25,730 bases of DNA from a virus, in IMG/VR virus record IMGVR_UViG_3300030106_006042, positions 1,887 to 27,616 of that record; one strand, 5' to 3'. The notes under the pieces are model-generated. The model saw only the letters and a program-made list of their open reading frames with translations, searched no databases and was not told the origin of the DNA. Positions 6,851 through 13,831 of this stretch are shown here, piece by piece. Numbering within the stretch: position 1 is the first letter of the stretch; each line of letters starts with the position of its first letter. The position numbers were made by a program, and so were the translations under genes.

Positions 6851-8503
6851 TTAAACGTAGTTAACATCAGCAACGATTACCTTACCGTAGAACTCTGGTC
6901 TCACGATTTTCTTAGCGTAACGTGTCATTACACCTTTACGTGGAGTAAAGTTCTTAGGGTCGTATACAAGAGGAGTCATAATTAACGGTACATATGGAGC
7001 GTAGACCGCACCTGTTTCGAGGAAGTTACTTCCACGAAAACCTACCAAGATTACATTCTCGAACTGATAAGGGTTCTTATAGACTGTAAATCTATTGTTA
7101 ATTAAACCTGCCTTCTGTACACCCATAGCATACTGAGTCTTTGTAGAATCAGCATCACTATCTGAACTATATCCTGGTATTGACTCAAGGATTGTAGCGA
7201 CTTCAGGACTTACTACGATGAAGTTTGCACCACCACGTAGGGTCTTCTGATGAATCGCATTAGATACGGACTGTATCTTGTTACCTAGAGTTTGAAACCA
7301 CTCACCCTTTGAGTAAGCGTTTGATGCACCAGATGATTCAGCAAAAAGAGTACTTACAGGATCGTATTCGTATCCGACTCTTGTGCTCCAACGTTCTGTC
7401 TTCGCATTAGCGTTTAGATAAAGCATGTCTAGGATTTCTAAGTCGATTTCCATAGAAACGTACTCACTAAGTAGTGAAGTAAGTTCTGCTTCAGCGTCTA
7501 CACTATGGTAAGCATTAAGGTCTTGAGCAAGCTCAGGAGTCCATACTGCTTTTAACTTACGTGTTTTCGCAACGATAGCGATTGAACGCATTGATATATC
7601 GATTTCTGGTATATCAATATCGGTTTCAGGATTTGCACTAACACCAGCTGATGAAGCTTCAAAGTCACCACGAGTGATGTCTGTTGGTTGCTTATGAAAC
7701 AGTACTGATGCTGTCTGACCTGCGGATATACTTCCTTCGTCTACGATAAATCGTATGTGAGAAGCACCTGCATCAGATGGATTAACTTCGTTTCCGTCCG
7801 AACCATCTAATACTTTGTTATATGCAGGATAGTAAGCAGTCAAAGCGGATGAAGCTGTTATTTCAAAAGCTTTGATACCTTCTAAATCAGGATTTGTAAG
7901 TGTTGATATTGGAATATCATAGAATTTAAGATTATCCAATGAGCTAGATAAATCTGGCTCAAAATCAACATCGGCCCAACTAACTGAACCGGTTAAGGCT
8001 GCTACAGCCTGAGCAGTACCAGTGAAGTCATTGATAGAATATCCTGACCTACCAGCTCCGTAGAGACCACCGCTTGGGTCAGCATCTGAACCAGAAGTAA
8101 CACCGAACACTTGTTCACCGTCACTAAATCCAGCCTGAGCTGATCCGTATTTAAAATCAAGATAGAAAATAAGTCCACTTGGTAGATTCATAGGTTGAAC
8201 ACTTACGAACTCCTGAGCTGCTAACTCACCAAAGATTTTTCTAACCAATGGGAGTGCAACACCAGACCATTCTTCAGAGTTAGCGGAAGTACCTGTGTGA
8301 CTAGATTCGTCGATTAACTGACGAGCCTGGTTTTCAAGAAGTACTGCCATACCACTTACTTTTTGCTCTGTGCTCAAACCTTCTAACAAGCCAGTGGGTT
8401 CCCACTTCTTGATTAAACCACGAGTTTCCTCTTGTCGCTGCTTGTACGGATTATATCCATCCATCAATTTCTCGACTGCTCCGAGGTTTTTATGATTTGA
8501 CAT
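6851..8503 (-). CDS. gp23: Major capsid protein gp23
   Basis: A 550-residue protein (T4 gp23 is 521). The prodomain matches T4: KKWEPTGLLEGLSTEQK and VLLENQARQLIDE parallel T4 KWKPLLEGEGLPE and IFENQ. The conserved mature N-domain signature VSVQPMNLPSGLIFYLDFKYG-type sequence (near residue 100) corresponds to T4 VQPMNSPTGQVFALRAVYG. LIDE ends at residue 66, almost exactly where T4 gp23 is cut (after residue 65), so mature protein probably begins at S67. The HK97-fold body includes the E-loop/P-domain region and a C-terminal segment ending FYGKVIVADVNYV. GGAG sits eight bases before the ATG; a strong terminator follows. It forms the hexamers of the head shell. Confidence 0.95.
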   Translation of the reverse strand: MSNHKNLGAVEKLMDGYNPYKQRQEETRGLIKKWEPTGLLEGLSTEQKVSGMAVLLENQARQLIDESSHTGTSANSEEWSGVALPLVRKIFGELAAQEFVSVQPMNLPSGLIFYLDFKYGSAQAGFSDGEQVFGVTSGSDADPSGGLYGAGRSGYSINDFTGTAQAVAALTGSVSWADVDFEPDLSSSLDNLKFYDIPISTLTNPDLEGIKAFEITASSALTAYYPAYNKVLDGSDGNEVNPSDAGASHIRFIVDEGSISAGQTASVLFHKQPTDITRGDFEASSAGVSANPETDIDIPEIDISMRSIAIVAKTRKLKAVWTPELAQDLNAYHSVDAEAELTSLLSEYVSMEIDLEILDMLYLNANAKTERWSTRVGYEYDPVSTLFAESSGASNAYSKGEWFQTLGNKIQSVSNAIHQKTLRGGANFIVVSPEVATILESIPGYSSDSDADSTKTQYAMGVQKAGLINNRFTVYKNPYQFENVILVGFRGSNFLETGAVYAPYVPLIMTPLVYDPKNFTPRKGVMTRYAKKIVRPEFYGKVIVADVNYV

Positions 8504-8523
8504 TTAATTTCTCCAATTATGTC

Positions 8524-9699
8524 TTAAAGAATACCAGCCAACTTCTTAAATCTGTCTCTCAACTCATGTCCTTCAGAAATTACTTCCTGTTTTTCAGACT
8601 TAGTAGAGGCTACAGGCTTAGAAGCCGAACCTTTTGATTCTTTAATTTCAGTTTTTTTGTTATTTCCAAAAGACTCAGCTAAAGTAGAGTAAACTAATTT
8701 AACTTCACGAAGGTTATGTGCTCTATCAAAAGTTTCCACAACTTTCATCTTCTGGTCATTATTTAGACCAAAAGAACGAAATAGTTTATTTGTGAAAAGT
8801 AGTTTTGCGTTGAGCAAATTCACTTCGTTGAGTTTGGAACGTAGATATTTTACGACATTGCGATGCTCATCCAAGTCAGACTGCAATTTGGATACTTCAT
8901 TTTTCTCCTCTTCATCGTCATCCTCTTCTGTTAATGCTTTTACAATCTCTTCAAGGTCAATATCTTCTTCGACTTCGTCCTCATCTTCATGAGCTCCTTC
9001 GTTAACAGATTCGAATTTAGCTGAACCGGCTTTACCAATATCAGTTGAATCACCAGCTTTTTTATCGAGTTTGTTATCACCAGAACCTATGTTAGAAGAT
9101 ACATCGTTTTCATCAAGGTCTTCATTCTTTTCATCATCATCATCGTCTTCATGTTCGCCTTCTTCGATTTCATCGACTTCATTGACATCTTCCTCTTCAA
9201 GTTCTTTCAAGATTTCATCAAGGTCAAGGTCTTCATCCATATCATCTTCGTCTTTATCACCGTGCATACCCTCTTCAGGATCTTCGTCGTCTTCTTTTTC
9301 AGACACGACAGGTGCATATTTGACTCCATCAATTTCGATAATACCTTCATCGACATCTTCTTCATCGTCTTTTTCATGAGCTCTCTCTTCTACATCATCA
9401 TCTTCTTTCTCATGTGCTCTTTCTTCAACATCATCATCTTCTTTTTCATGAGCTCTTTCTTCGACATCGTCACCTTCTTCGCTTCTCTCTTCACCTTCTT
9501 CGCCTCTCATTGAACCTTCTTCTTCACGGTCATCCTCGTGTTCACCTTCGTCAACTTCGATTTCCGATTGAATTTTCTTTGAAAGCATAGATTGTAGTCT
9601 AGGAGTGAAAGCCTCTTCGAGTGCAATTTTAGCATTTTCTAAAGCAGTTTCACGAACAGCTTTAGCATCAGCAATGGCATCTTTTAAAAGATCATCCAT
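8524..9699 (-). CDS. gp22: Prohead core scaffolding protein gp22-like
   Basis: A 391-residue protein directly before the capsid gene, as in T4. It has a short helical N-terminus (MDDLLKDAIADAKAVRETAL), a very acidic Asp/Glu middle (about residues 45-275) with tandem repeats, and a C-terminal coiled coil (LQSDLDEHRNVVKYLRSKLN, LLNAKLLFTNKLFRSFGL) ending DRFKKLAGIL. The C-terminal part is the recognisable gp22-type portion in marine T4-like phages. Candidate prohead-protease sites include SVNE/G and VISE/G near the C-terminus, fitting the known destruction of gp22 during maturation. T4 gp22 is shorter (269 residues); the extra length is the acidic region. The SD GGAG lies eight bases before ATG, and the leader is long and structured. 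Confidence 0.88.
   Translation of the reverse strand: MDDLLKDAIADAKAVRETALENAKIALEEAFTPRLQSMLSKKIQSEIEVDEGEHEDDREEEGSMRGEEGEERSEEGDDVEERAHEKEDDDVEERAHEKEDDDVEERAHEKDDEEDVDEGIIEIDGVKYAPVVSEKEDDEDPEEGMHGDKDEDDMDEDLDLDEILKELEEEDVNEVDEIEEGEHEDDDDDEKNEDLDENDVSSNIGSGDNKLDKKAGDSTDIGKAGSAKFESVNEGAHEDEDEVEEDIDLEEIVKALTEEDDDEEEKNEVSKLQSDLDEHRNVVKYLRSKLNEVNLLNAKLLFTNKLFRSFGLNNDQKMKVVETFDRAHNLREVKLVYSTLAESFGNNKKTEIKESKGSASKPVASTKSEKQEVISEGHELRDRFKKLAGIL
9365..9472 (-). repeat. Three tandem 36-bp repeats in the scaffold gene
   Basis: Units at 9365-9400, 9401-9436 and 9437-9472 encode three copies of a 12-residue acidic unit (DDVEERAHEKED-like). Copies differ at a few third positions. Related single motifs (EGEHEDD, EGAHEDE) occur elsewhere in the same acidic region. 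The array is in frame and part of the gp22 core. Confidence 0.9.
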
Positions 9700-9723
9700 T
9701 ATTATTTCTCCATTTGGAATTAA

Positions 9724-9743
9724 TATAGTTATTAGGAACTATA
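9724..9743 (-). other. Hairpin close to the scaffold gene start
   Basis: Perfect 7-bp inverted repeat TATAGTT/AACTATA with a six-base loop, about 25 bases upstream of the gp22 ATG. It could affect access to the ribosome binding site or mRNA stability. No protein frame covers it. Confidence 0.45.
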
Positions 9744-9762
9744 ATAGAATTACATTCATGAT

Positions 9763-9796
9763 TACACTACAAGATGGTCGAAAAGACCGTAGTGTA
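9763..9796 (-). other. Interrupted hairpin in the leader between bS21 and scaffold
   Basis: An outer 8-bp stem TACACTAC/GTAGTGTA (9763-9770 with 9789-9796) encloses an inner 4-bp stem GGTC/GACC around a GAAAA loop (plus-strand letters), with a five-base bulge on one side. The gap 9700-9828 otherwise holds only the promoter-like octamer and a second hairpin. On the plus strand it is followed by a T-rich run and would look like a terminator for antisense transcription. On the gene strand it lies in the gp22 leader. Confidence 0.5.
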
Positions 9797-9812
9797 TTTG
9801 TTTTTTGTATAT

Positions 9813-9820
9813 ATAAATAT
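9813..9820 (-). promoter_or_regulatory. Candidate late promoter octamer before scaffold gene
   Basis: ATATTTAT on the minus strand, nine bases past the bS21 stop region and 113 bases before the gp22 ATG. It sits within the near-palindrome 9807-9822. If it is a promoter, the gp22 mRNA would carry about 100 bases of leader containing both hairpins. Confidence 0.35.
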
Positions 9821-9828
9821 ACAGAAAA

Positions 9829-10014
9829 TTAATTTTCGATATGATTTTTTTGCCTAAGTCTAGCTTTCGCTTTTTTTTCTTTACGTTTGGTTGATTTCTT
9901 AGTGTAAAACTCTCGTTCCCTTAATTCAACCAATAACTTAGACTCTTTAACCTTTTTCTTAAATTTACTTATAGCTTTCTCGTAATTATTTTTATAAACC
10001 TTTACGTAAATCAA
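9829..10014 (-). CDS. rpsU: Phage-encoded ribosomal protein bS21
   Basis: A 61-residue, strongly basic protein matching bacterial S21 along its length. MIYVKVYKNNYEKAISKFKK corresponds to the 'VIKVRENEPFDVALRRFKR' start of E. coli S21, and LREREFYTKKSTKRK to its RRREFYEKPTTERKR. E. coli S21 has 71 residues; the C-terminal tail is shorter here. The start codon is TTG at 10014, with a perfect AGGAGG four bases upstream that overlaps the TAG of the previous gene. S21 sits near the mRNA exit/anti-SD region of the 30S subunit. Marine phages are known to carry it, presumably to bias host ribosomes toward phage mRNA. Placement between head genes suggests late expression. Confidence 0.9.
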   Translation of the reverse strand: MIYVKVYKNNYEKAISKFKKKVKESKLLVELREREFYTKKSTKRKEKKAKARLRQKNHIEN

Positions 10015-10022
10015 GTATCCTC

Positions 10023-10676
10023 CTAATCAGTCTCGTTGTCTGCTTTATAGTTTTTATCAACATAGTTGAAGAATTTTTTCTTTTCATCATCATCTAAATC
10101 CGCTGGAGATTTAATACCAAACTTTTTCATCGCCTTTTGAAAAAACTCTTCATATGCATTCTCTTCAATATCGTAAGTCTCTACATCATCGGAATCATGT
10201 CCGTAGACGTGGGTTTCTCCTATCTCATAGTATCTACCTAGGATGTTACCCATATCTTCATACAGAGCACCTAATCTTTCCTGTAAAGACTTTGACTCTT
10301 GAGCTATCTTGCCAAACTGTTTTGATAAACCTGTCAATTCTTTCATATTACGATTGACCGTAATCTTATCAAACCAATCATCAGTTTCTTGGAGAGTATG
10401 TGATTTAGCCGATTTAGCAATCCAACTCAATTTTTCCGATATTTTAGATATATTTGATTTACCAAATATAGCTTCACCGATTCCGTTGTAGGATGATATT
10501 TCCTTAGTGAGTTGTTTTACATCAACCTTTTCTTCATCAATATCACCATACTTTTCTTTTACCATGTTGGATAAACTCATCTCTTCACCAAAGGCGTTTC
10601 TAGAGACTACACCACCCATCATAGTACCAGTAAAGTTTTCTTTCAGTAAATCCTTTAACTTGATTTTTTTAGACAT
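10023..10676 (-). CDS. Putative prohead core/internal protein (217 aa)
   Basis: This 217-residue helical, charged protein starts MSKKIKLKDLLKENFTG. That short amphipathic head ending in 'LLKE' resembles the capsid-targeting leaders of T4 internal proteins. The middle is predicted coiled-coil (MKELTGLSKQFGKIAQESKS). The C-terminus is FFQKAMKKFGIKSPADLDDD and FFNYVDKNYK, a segment I associate with small core-type proteins of marine T4-like phages. SD AGAGG is eight bases before the ATG. It lies between gp21 and gp22, where T4 has nothing. Role as a scaffold-associated or packaged protein is inferred. Confidence 0.8.
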   Translation of the reverse strand: MSKKIKLKDLLKENFTGTMMGGVVSRNAFGEEMSLSNMVKEKYGDIDEEKVDVKQLTKEISSYNGIGEAIFGKSNISKISEKLSWIAKSAKSHTLQETDDWFDKITVNRNMKELTGLSKQFGKIAQESKSLQERLGALYEDMGNILGRYYEIGETHVYGHDSDDVETYDIEENAYEEFFQKAMKKFGIKSPADLDDDEKKKFFNYVDKNYKADNETD

Positions 10677-10694
10677 AATATGTCCTCTTATTTA

Positions 10695-11198
10695 TTACGC
10701 GAGTGTTACAGATGAATCAACATCGTATATGATATCAGCAAACCAATTTGTTCCATCAGACCAGACCTCTGCCATATCACCAGCTGTTGAGACGTTATGT
10801 ACAAAGGTAATCAAATCTACAGCACTAACTACATTAGCACCCTCGTCGTTACCATGACCTCTAATATTACCAATGATAAGGTTAGCTGCAGTTGAACCAT
10901 CAGAAGTAGATGTTATCGTAATCGCTGCATTTGAATTATTTGCGATACTTGGTGCTGCTAAAATAAATTTGTACCAAGCTCCTCTTTTTGGTGTTGGTAG
11001 ATTGACGTTAAATCCTGTACCTACCGCTTGTTGTGTACCGACCACACCTAAAATAATGTAACCAGACTCATGCACTGATAAATTCTTAGCAGCATTTACG
11101 TTTGTCACGTTACAGAAATTAAGTTGGTCACACATTGAATCAAAATACCCTCCGTTTGTATTTTTCAAAGGGTTTTTTAAACTTTGTCCTATTTGCAT
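10695..11198 (-). CDS. Putative virion structural protein (167 aa)
   Basis: A 167-residue protein with SD TAGGAGAG before ATG and a 63-base gap upstream carrying a promoter-like octamer. Composition is Asn/Thr/Val/Gly-rich and beta-type. Landmarks include HESGYIILGVVG, PKRGAWYKFILAAPSIAN, ITSTSDGSTAANLIIGNIRG and a C-terminal MAEVWSDGTNWFADIIYDVD. The ending 'W-x-DGTNW' is common in phage beta-sandwich surface or decoration-type proteins. No catalytic motif, signal peptide or membrane segment is visible. Position among head genes suggests a head component, perhaps a decoration protein, but this is not demonstrated. Confidence 0.8.
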   Translation of the reverse strand: MQIGQSLKNPLKNTNGGYFDSMCDQLNFCNVTNVNAAKNLSVHESGYIILGVVGTQQAVGTGFNVNLPTPKRGAWYKFILAAPSIANNSNAAITITSTSDGSTAANLIIGNIRGHGNDEGANVVSAVDLITFVHNVSTAGDMAEVWSDGTNWFADIIYDVDSSVTLA

Positions 11199-11236
11199 GT
11201 TTACTCTCCTAGATTATTTGTTATGTTTTTATACCT

Positions 11237-11244
11237 ATAAATAT
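11237..11244 (-). promoter_or_regulatory. Candidate late promoter octamer before 167-aa gene
   Basis: ATATTTAT on the minus strand, 38 bases before the ATG at 11198, in a 63-base AT-rich gap. It is followed by AGGTATAAAA. The 16 bases 11231-11246 recur exactly at 2512-2527. Confidence 0.4.
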
Positions 11245-11261
11245 AAGTCATTATAATTTTT

Positions 11262-12281
11262 CTACAAACTAGTATACATACCAGTATGTTTGGTGAACAT
11301 TCCACGAAGGTCGTCTGCGTAAACTCCCTTGACTTTAGCTTTTACCTTTACACCCCTCACGGATACAAAGTTAAAATACATATCGTACAAATCTTTACCT
11401 CTATCTAAATCTATTCTTACGTAGTTTACATTTTTAGCATTTCTACCAATCTTGAAACCCATTCCCTTTGGGCCTACTACGAAATTCTTTGCACCGGTCA
11501 TAGCGATAAAACGATTACCACCCAACTGTTTTAAGGTCTCACCTGCCTGTCTCTTATCCATTCTTTCATTTACGGATTCATTGACATCGCTCTTACCAGT
11601 TAGTTTGTATCCTAATTGTTCAGCGTTTTCTTTTCTAGCTTTTTCGAATTTTTTCTTTTTAGAACCTTTGAGTTCACCACCAAAACCTTCCAATCCATCG
11701 TAATCCTGATAGATACCTCTACCTTTTAATTTGATTTTTTTTACTTTTTTTTTTAAACGAGTGGCTTTATTTTTCTCAATTTTTTTCAATAATCTATTAC
11801 TTATACTTTCAGCTTGACCACCGAACTGTCTTGCGTAGAAACTAGCGTCCGCTTTTGATTGTTTCTTCGGTTCGGTTTTTTTCTTTTTTGCTTTGGATAG
11901 CATCGCCTTAGCTCTATCCTTAATTCTATCTATTATACCTTTTGCCTTTTTATGCTGAGGATGACTTTTATTCGATAGTGCGGTTGCGACTTTTACCTTT
12001 TTACCACCACCTGTTGAGAGTTCTTTTTCTTTAGCCCTTGCCATAGCAGCTCTGACACCAGCAGCGATGGCAGCAGGATTTTCGAAAAGTTTATTTTCAC
12101 TTTTAACTCTTGTTGGTAATCCTTTATGTTTCGTCGAAGCATATTTCTTCACGTCTTTCCCTTTCATACTCTTTGCGGCGTCTCGTGCTTTCTTTGAAAA
12201 TTTTGATGCCGGTGCATCTCCTTTTTGTATCGCCCTAACGATACCCATAAACTTTTGTTGTTTTTTCGATAACGAGGGCAT
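11262..12281 (-). CDS. Modular basic protein: DUF3008 N-terminus plus conserved phage C-terminal domain
   Basis: This 339-residue protein has three parts. Residues 1-60 (MPSLSKKQQKFMGIVRAIQK, SKKARDAAKSMKGKDVKKYA, STKHKGLP) match the small phage DUF3008 family. The Lys-rich middle (about 65-230) is nucleic-acid-binding in character. The C-terminal ~100 residues (LGGNRFIAMTGAKNFVVG, FKIGRNAKNVNYVRIDL, GMFTKHTGMYTSL) form a domain that often stands alone in other phages. The linkers carry (L/V)xE sites: KLFE/NPA near residue 67 and DVNE/SVNE/R before the C-terminal domain. ATG overlaps the previous stop as TAATG. I infer a head-core protein processed by gp21, with the basic part possibly contacting DNA. 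Confidence 0.85.
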   Translation of the reverse strand: MPSLSKKQQKFMGIVRAIQKGDAPASKFSKKARDAAKSMKGKDVKKYASTKHKGLPTRVKSENKLFENPAAIAAGVRAAMARAKEKELSTGGGKKVKVATALSNKSHPQHKKAKGIIDRIKDRAKAMLSKAKKKKTEPKKQSKADASFYARQFGGQAESISNRLLKKIEKNKATRLKKKVKKIKLKGRGIYQDYDGLEGFGGELKGSKKKKFEKARKENAEQLGYKLTGKSDVNESVNERMDKRQAGETLKQLGGNRFIAMTGAKNFVVGPKGMGFKIGRNAKNVNYVRIDLDRGKDLYDMYFNFVSVRGVKVKAKVKGVYADDLRGMFTKHTGMYTSL

Positions 12282-12589
12282 TATTTTAATTTTTTAGTTA
12301 GTTTAGCAGCTTCTCTCATGAAGTTGGTAACATTATCTTTATATAATTTTTTGAGTTGTTTTGCAATCTCTCTATTCTCTGGTCTGGCGTCACGTAAGAA
12401 AGCTTGTTCCAATTTAAACATCTTATCTCTTAATCCACCTTCTTGTTTCGCTAAAGACTGAAACTTCTTCTTAGCCCTTGCTTTATCCTCTATGGATTCG
12501 TTGACCGAGCAACAATCACCACCACACTCACAATTTGACTTACGAAACTCGTGCCAAGTGTCCATGACTTTTCGATTGAGGTAACTCAT
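12281..12589 (-). CDS. Small Cys-rich core protein (102 aa)
   Basis: A 102-residue protein joined to its neighbours by TAATG overlaps at both ends. Near the N-terminus is a dense cysteine cluster, CECGGDCC (C20, C22, C26, C27), directly followed by SVNES, a candidate prohead-protease site. The remaining ~70 residues are basic and helical (KKKFQSLAKQEGGLRDKMFK to the Lys-rich end KLTKKLK). A metal or disulphide role for the cysteines is possible, but no family is recognised. A GAGGGGA SD inside the end of the protease gene precedes ATG. It is co-translated with gp21 and the modular basic protein, suggesting a prohead function. Confidence 0.8.
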   Translation of the reverse strand: MSYLNRKVMDTWHEFRKSNCECGGDCCSVNESIEDKARAKKKFQSLAKQEGGLRDKMFKLEQAFLRDARPENREIAKQLKKLYKDNVTNFMREAAKLTKKLK

Positions 12590-13200
12590 TAGCTTCCCCT
12601 CATAATGTCGTTGATTACTGATTCAACTTTACAGTAATCACCACATGTCCTACCGACTATCTTAGACTCATTTATTGATTCATTGGTTGGATGTAAGAAA
12701 GCTCCGTGTGTTGATGGGTTAGAAACGAAATCAAACGCTATAAGTTCGAAGTCAGGTTGTACCTCTTGTGCTTCACCCTCGTTAACTGATTCAACCGAAC
12801 CCATTCCACGAGAACTGATACCTAACTTGATACCACTTTTGAATAATTCTTTCAATATATTACCACTAGGTGTACCTAAAACTTCGACCGTACCCATTAA
12901 GTTATCGCCTTCAAAGTGCATTTCCTTGACATTATGAGAAACATTTTGTAAATTAACGACAGACGATTCAGGATGGTCTAGCTCACCCATGGCTCTTCTT
13001 TGATTTATAAATTCATCTGTGTATTTTTTAGCTTCTCTTACTAGTATTTCTTTTGGATAGATTCTACCGTTTTGATTCTTAGACTCGGCACGTTGTAAAA
13101 CACCCTTAACAATTAACTTACCATTGTTACCCTTCATGGATTCGTTAATTTGCTCTGGTTTTATTTCAAACGGCAAATAATCTACTATTAATTGTTTCAT
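12589..13200 (-). CDS. gp21: Prohead core protease gp21
   Basis: A 203-residue serine protease of the T4 gp21 type (herpesvirus-assemblin-like fold). H76 lies in MGELDHPESS and the nucleophile in GISSRGMGS (S129/S130), with the following FDFVSNPS typical of the family. T4 gp21 has 212 residues. It degrades the core and trims gp23 after (L/I)xE. Its own sequence holds candidate sites at INE20/S21, VNE141/G142 and TNE174/SINE177/S178, consistent with the self-processing known for T4. A C-terminal tail follows, with CGDYC. The ATG overlaps the previous gene as ATGA, with GGGAAGAG as SD. It lies between portal and scaffold as in T4. Confidence 0.93.
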   Translation of the reverse strand: MKQLIVDYLPFEIKPEQINESMKGNNGKLIVKGVLQRAESKNQNGRIYPKEILVREAKKYTDEFINQRRAMGELDHPESSVVNLQNVSHNVKEMHFEGDNLMGTVEVLGTPSGNILKELFKSGIKLGISSRGMGSVESVNEGEAQEVQPDFELIAFDFVSNPSTHGAFLHPTNESINESKIVGRTCGDYCKVESVINDIMRGS

Positions 13201-13385
13201 TTATCTCTTCCCATCATGATTTCAGTTCTAAGACTTTCCAACATCTCTATCCATTGTCCAAGTCTTTTCAACATATAATTCTTGTCCACATCTTTCTTCT
13301 GTATTTCGACTTGCCATCGTTTCAACAGAGTCGATATACTGAACAAAGTATCCATATAGGACTTCTTGTTCTCTTGAAATGGCAT
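13197..13385 (-). CDS. Small helical protein in the gp67/gp68 slot (62 aa)
   Basis: This 62-residue protein is mostly helical (SYMDTLFSISTLLKRWQVEI, YMLKRLGQWIEMLESLRTEI) and unlike anything I can name. It lies eight bases after the upstream stop and overlaps the gp21 start by four bases (ATGA). T4 has the small core genes 67 and 68 between portal and protease, so a core role is plausible by position alone. SD before the first ATG is weak. The second Met (nt 13355), with AAGAAG about six bases upstream, is an alternative start. Confidence 0.7.
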   Translation of the reverse strand: MPFQENKKSYMDTLFSISTLLKRWQVEIQKKDVDKNYMLKRLGQWIEMLESLRTEIMMGRDK

Positions 13386-13393
13386 ATCAATAC

Positions 13394-13831
13394 TTACTGT
13401 AATTGACCGACCTTGTTCGCTAGTTTTACTAACCTTTCACTAACTCTACGTAACGCCTTATGGGTATTTTTCCAATATGACCTTGAATCTACATTCAATT
13501 CATTTTTCAAACGAACGTTCATTTTGACTAATTTATCTAATTCATTCAGGCTATCTCTGATTTCTCTCATCGACTTACCAATTTTTTGTTTTGGTGTCAT
13601 TGATTCATCATTACGATATTCATGATATTTTCCTTCATGAACTTTTGTATACCCACCTGCCTGTGCAATTTTTTTCTTTTTCTCTTTATCTTTTTTACGC
13701 CCACCGTAAAAAGCATAAGGAGTTCTAGGTGGGCCTTCACCACCATCGAGATTACCCGTAACAGATACCTCTTCCAATTCTTGTCTGATTAACTCTCTGA
13801 TTATCTCTTTGAGTTTATCCTTTGTGGACAT
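13394..13831 (-). CDS. Putative prohead core protein (145 aa)
   Basis: I chose the ATG at 13831 (MSTKDKLKEIIRELIRQEL) over the upstream one at 13855, because AAGGAG stands eight bases before it. It overlaps the previous gene by 17 bases. The protein has a helical head, then a VSVTGNLDGGEGPPRTPYAF stretch of the kind seen after the N-terminal helix in marine phage core proteins, a very basic patch (GGRKKDKEKKKK), and a C-terminal coiled coil. Two candidate gp21 sites (KVHE/GK and RNDE/SM) lie between the basic patch and the coil. It occupies the T4 gene 67/68 region. A core function is inferred. Confidence 0.8.
   Translation of the reverse strand: MSTKDKLKEIIRELIRQELEEVSVTGNLDGGEGPPRTPYAFYGGRKKDKEKKKKIAQAGGYTKVHEGKYHEYRNDESMTPKQKIGKSMREIRDSLNELDKLVKMNVRLKNELNVDSRSYWKNTHKALRRVSERLVKLANKVGQLQ

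Noticed and set aside
9365-9472. 36-bp repeats resembling a CRISPR repeat length
   Set aside because: The copies are directly adjacent without spacers, in frame inside the scaffold gene, and encode a regular acidic peptide.
8792-9513. Plus-strand Ser- or Phe-rich open frames
   Set aside because: They are antisense images of the Asp/Glu-rich gp22 coding region (GAT/GAA read backward) and have no ribosome binding site.
9763-9806. Plus-strand hairpin plus T run as a terminator
   Set aside because: No plus-strand gene precedes it. It is kept only as a structured leader element on the gene strand.
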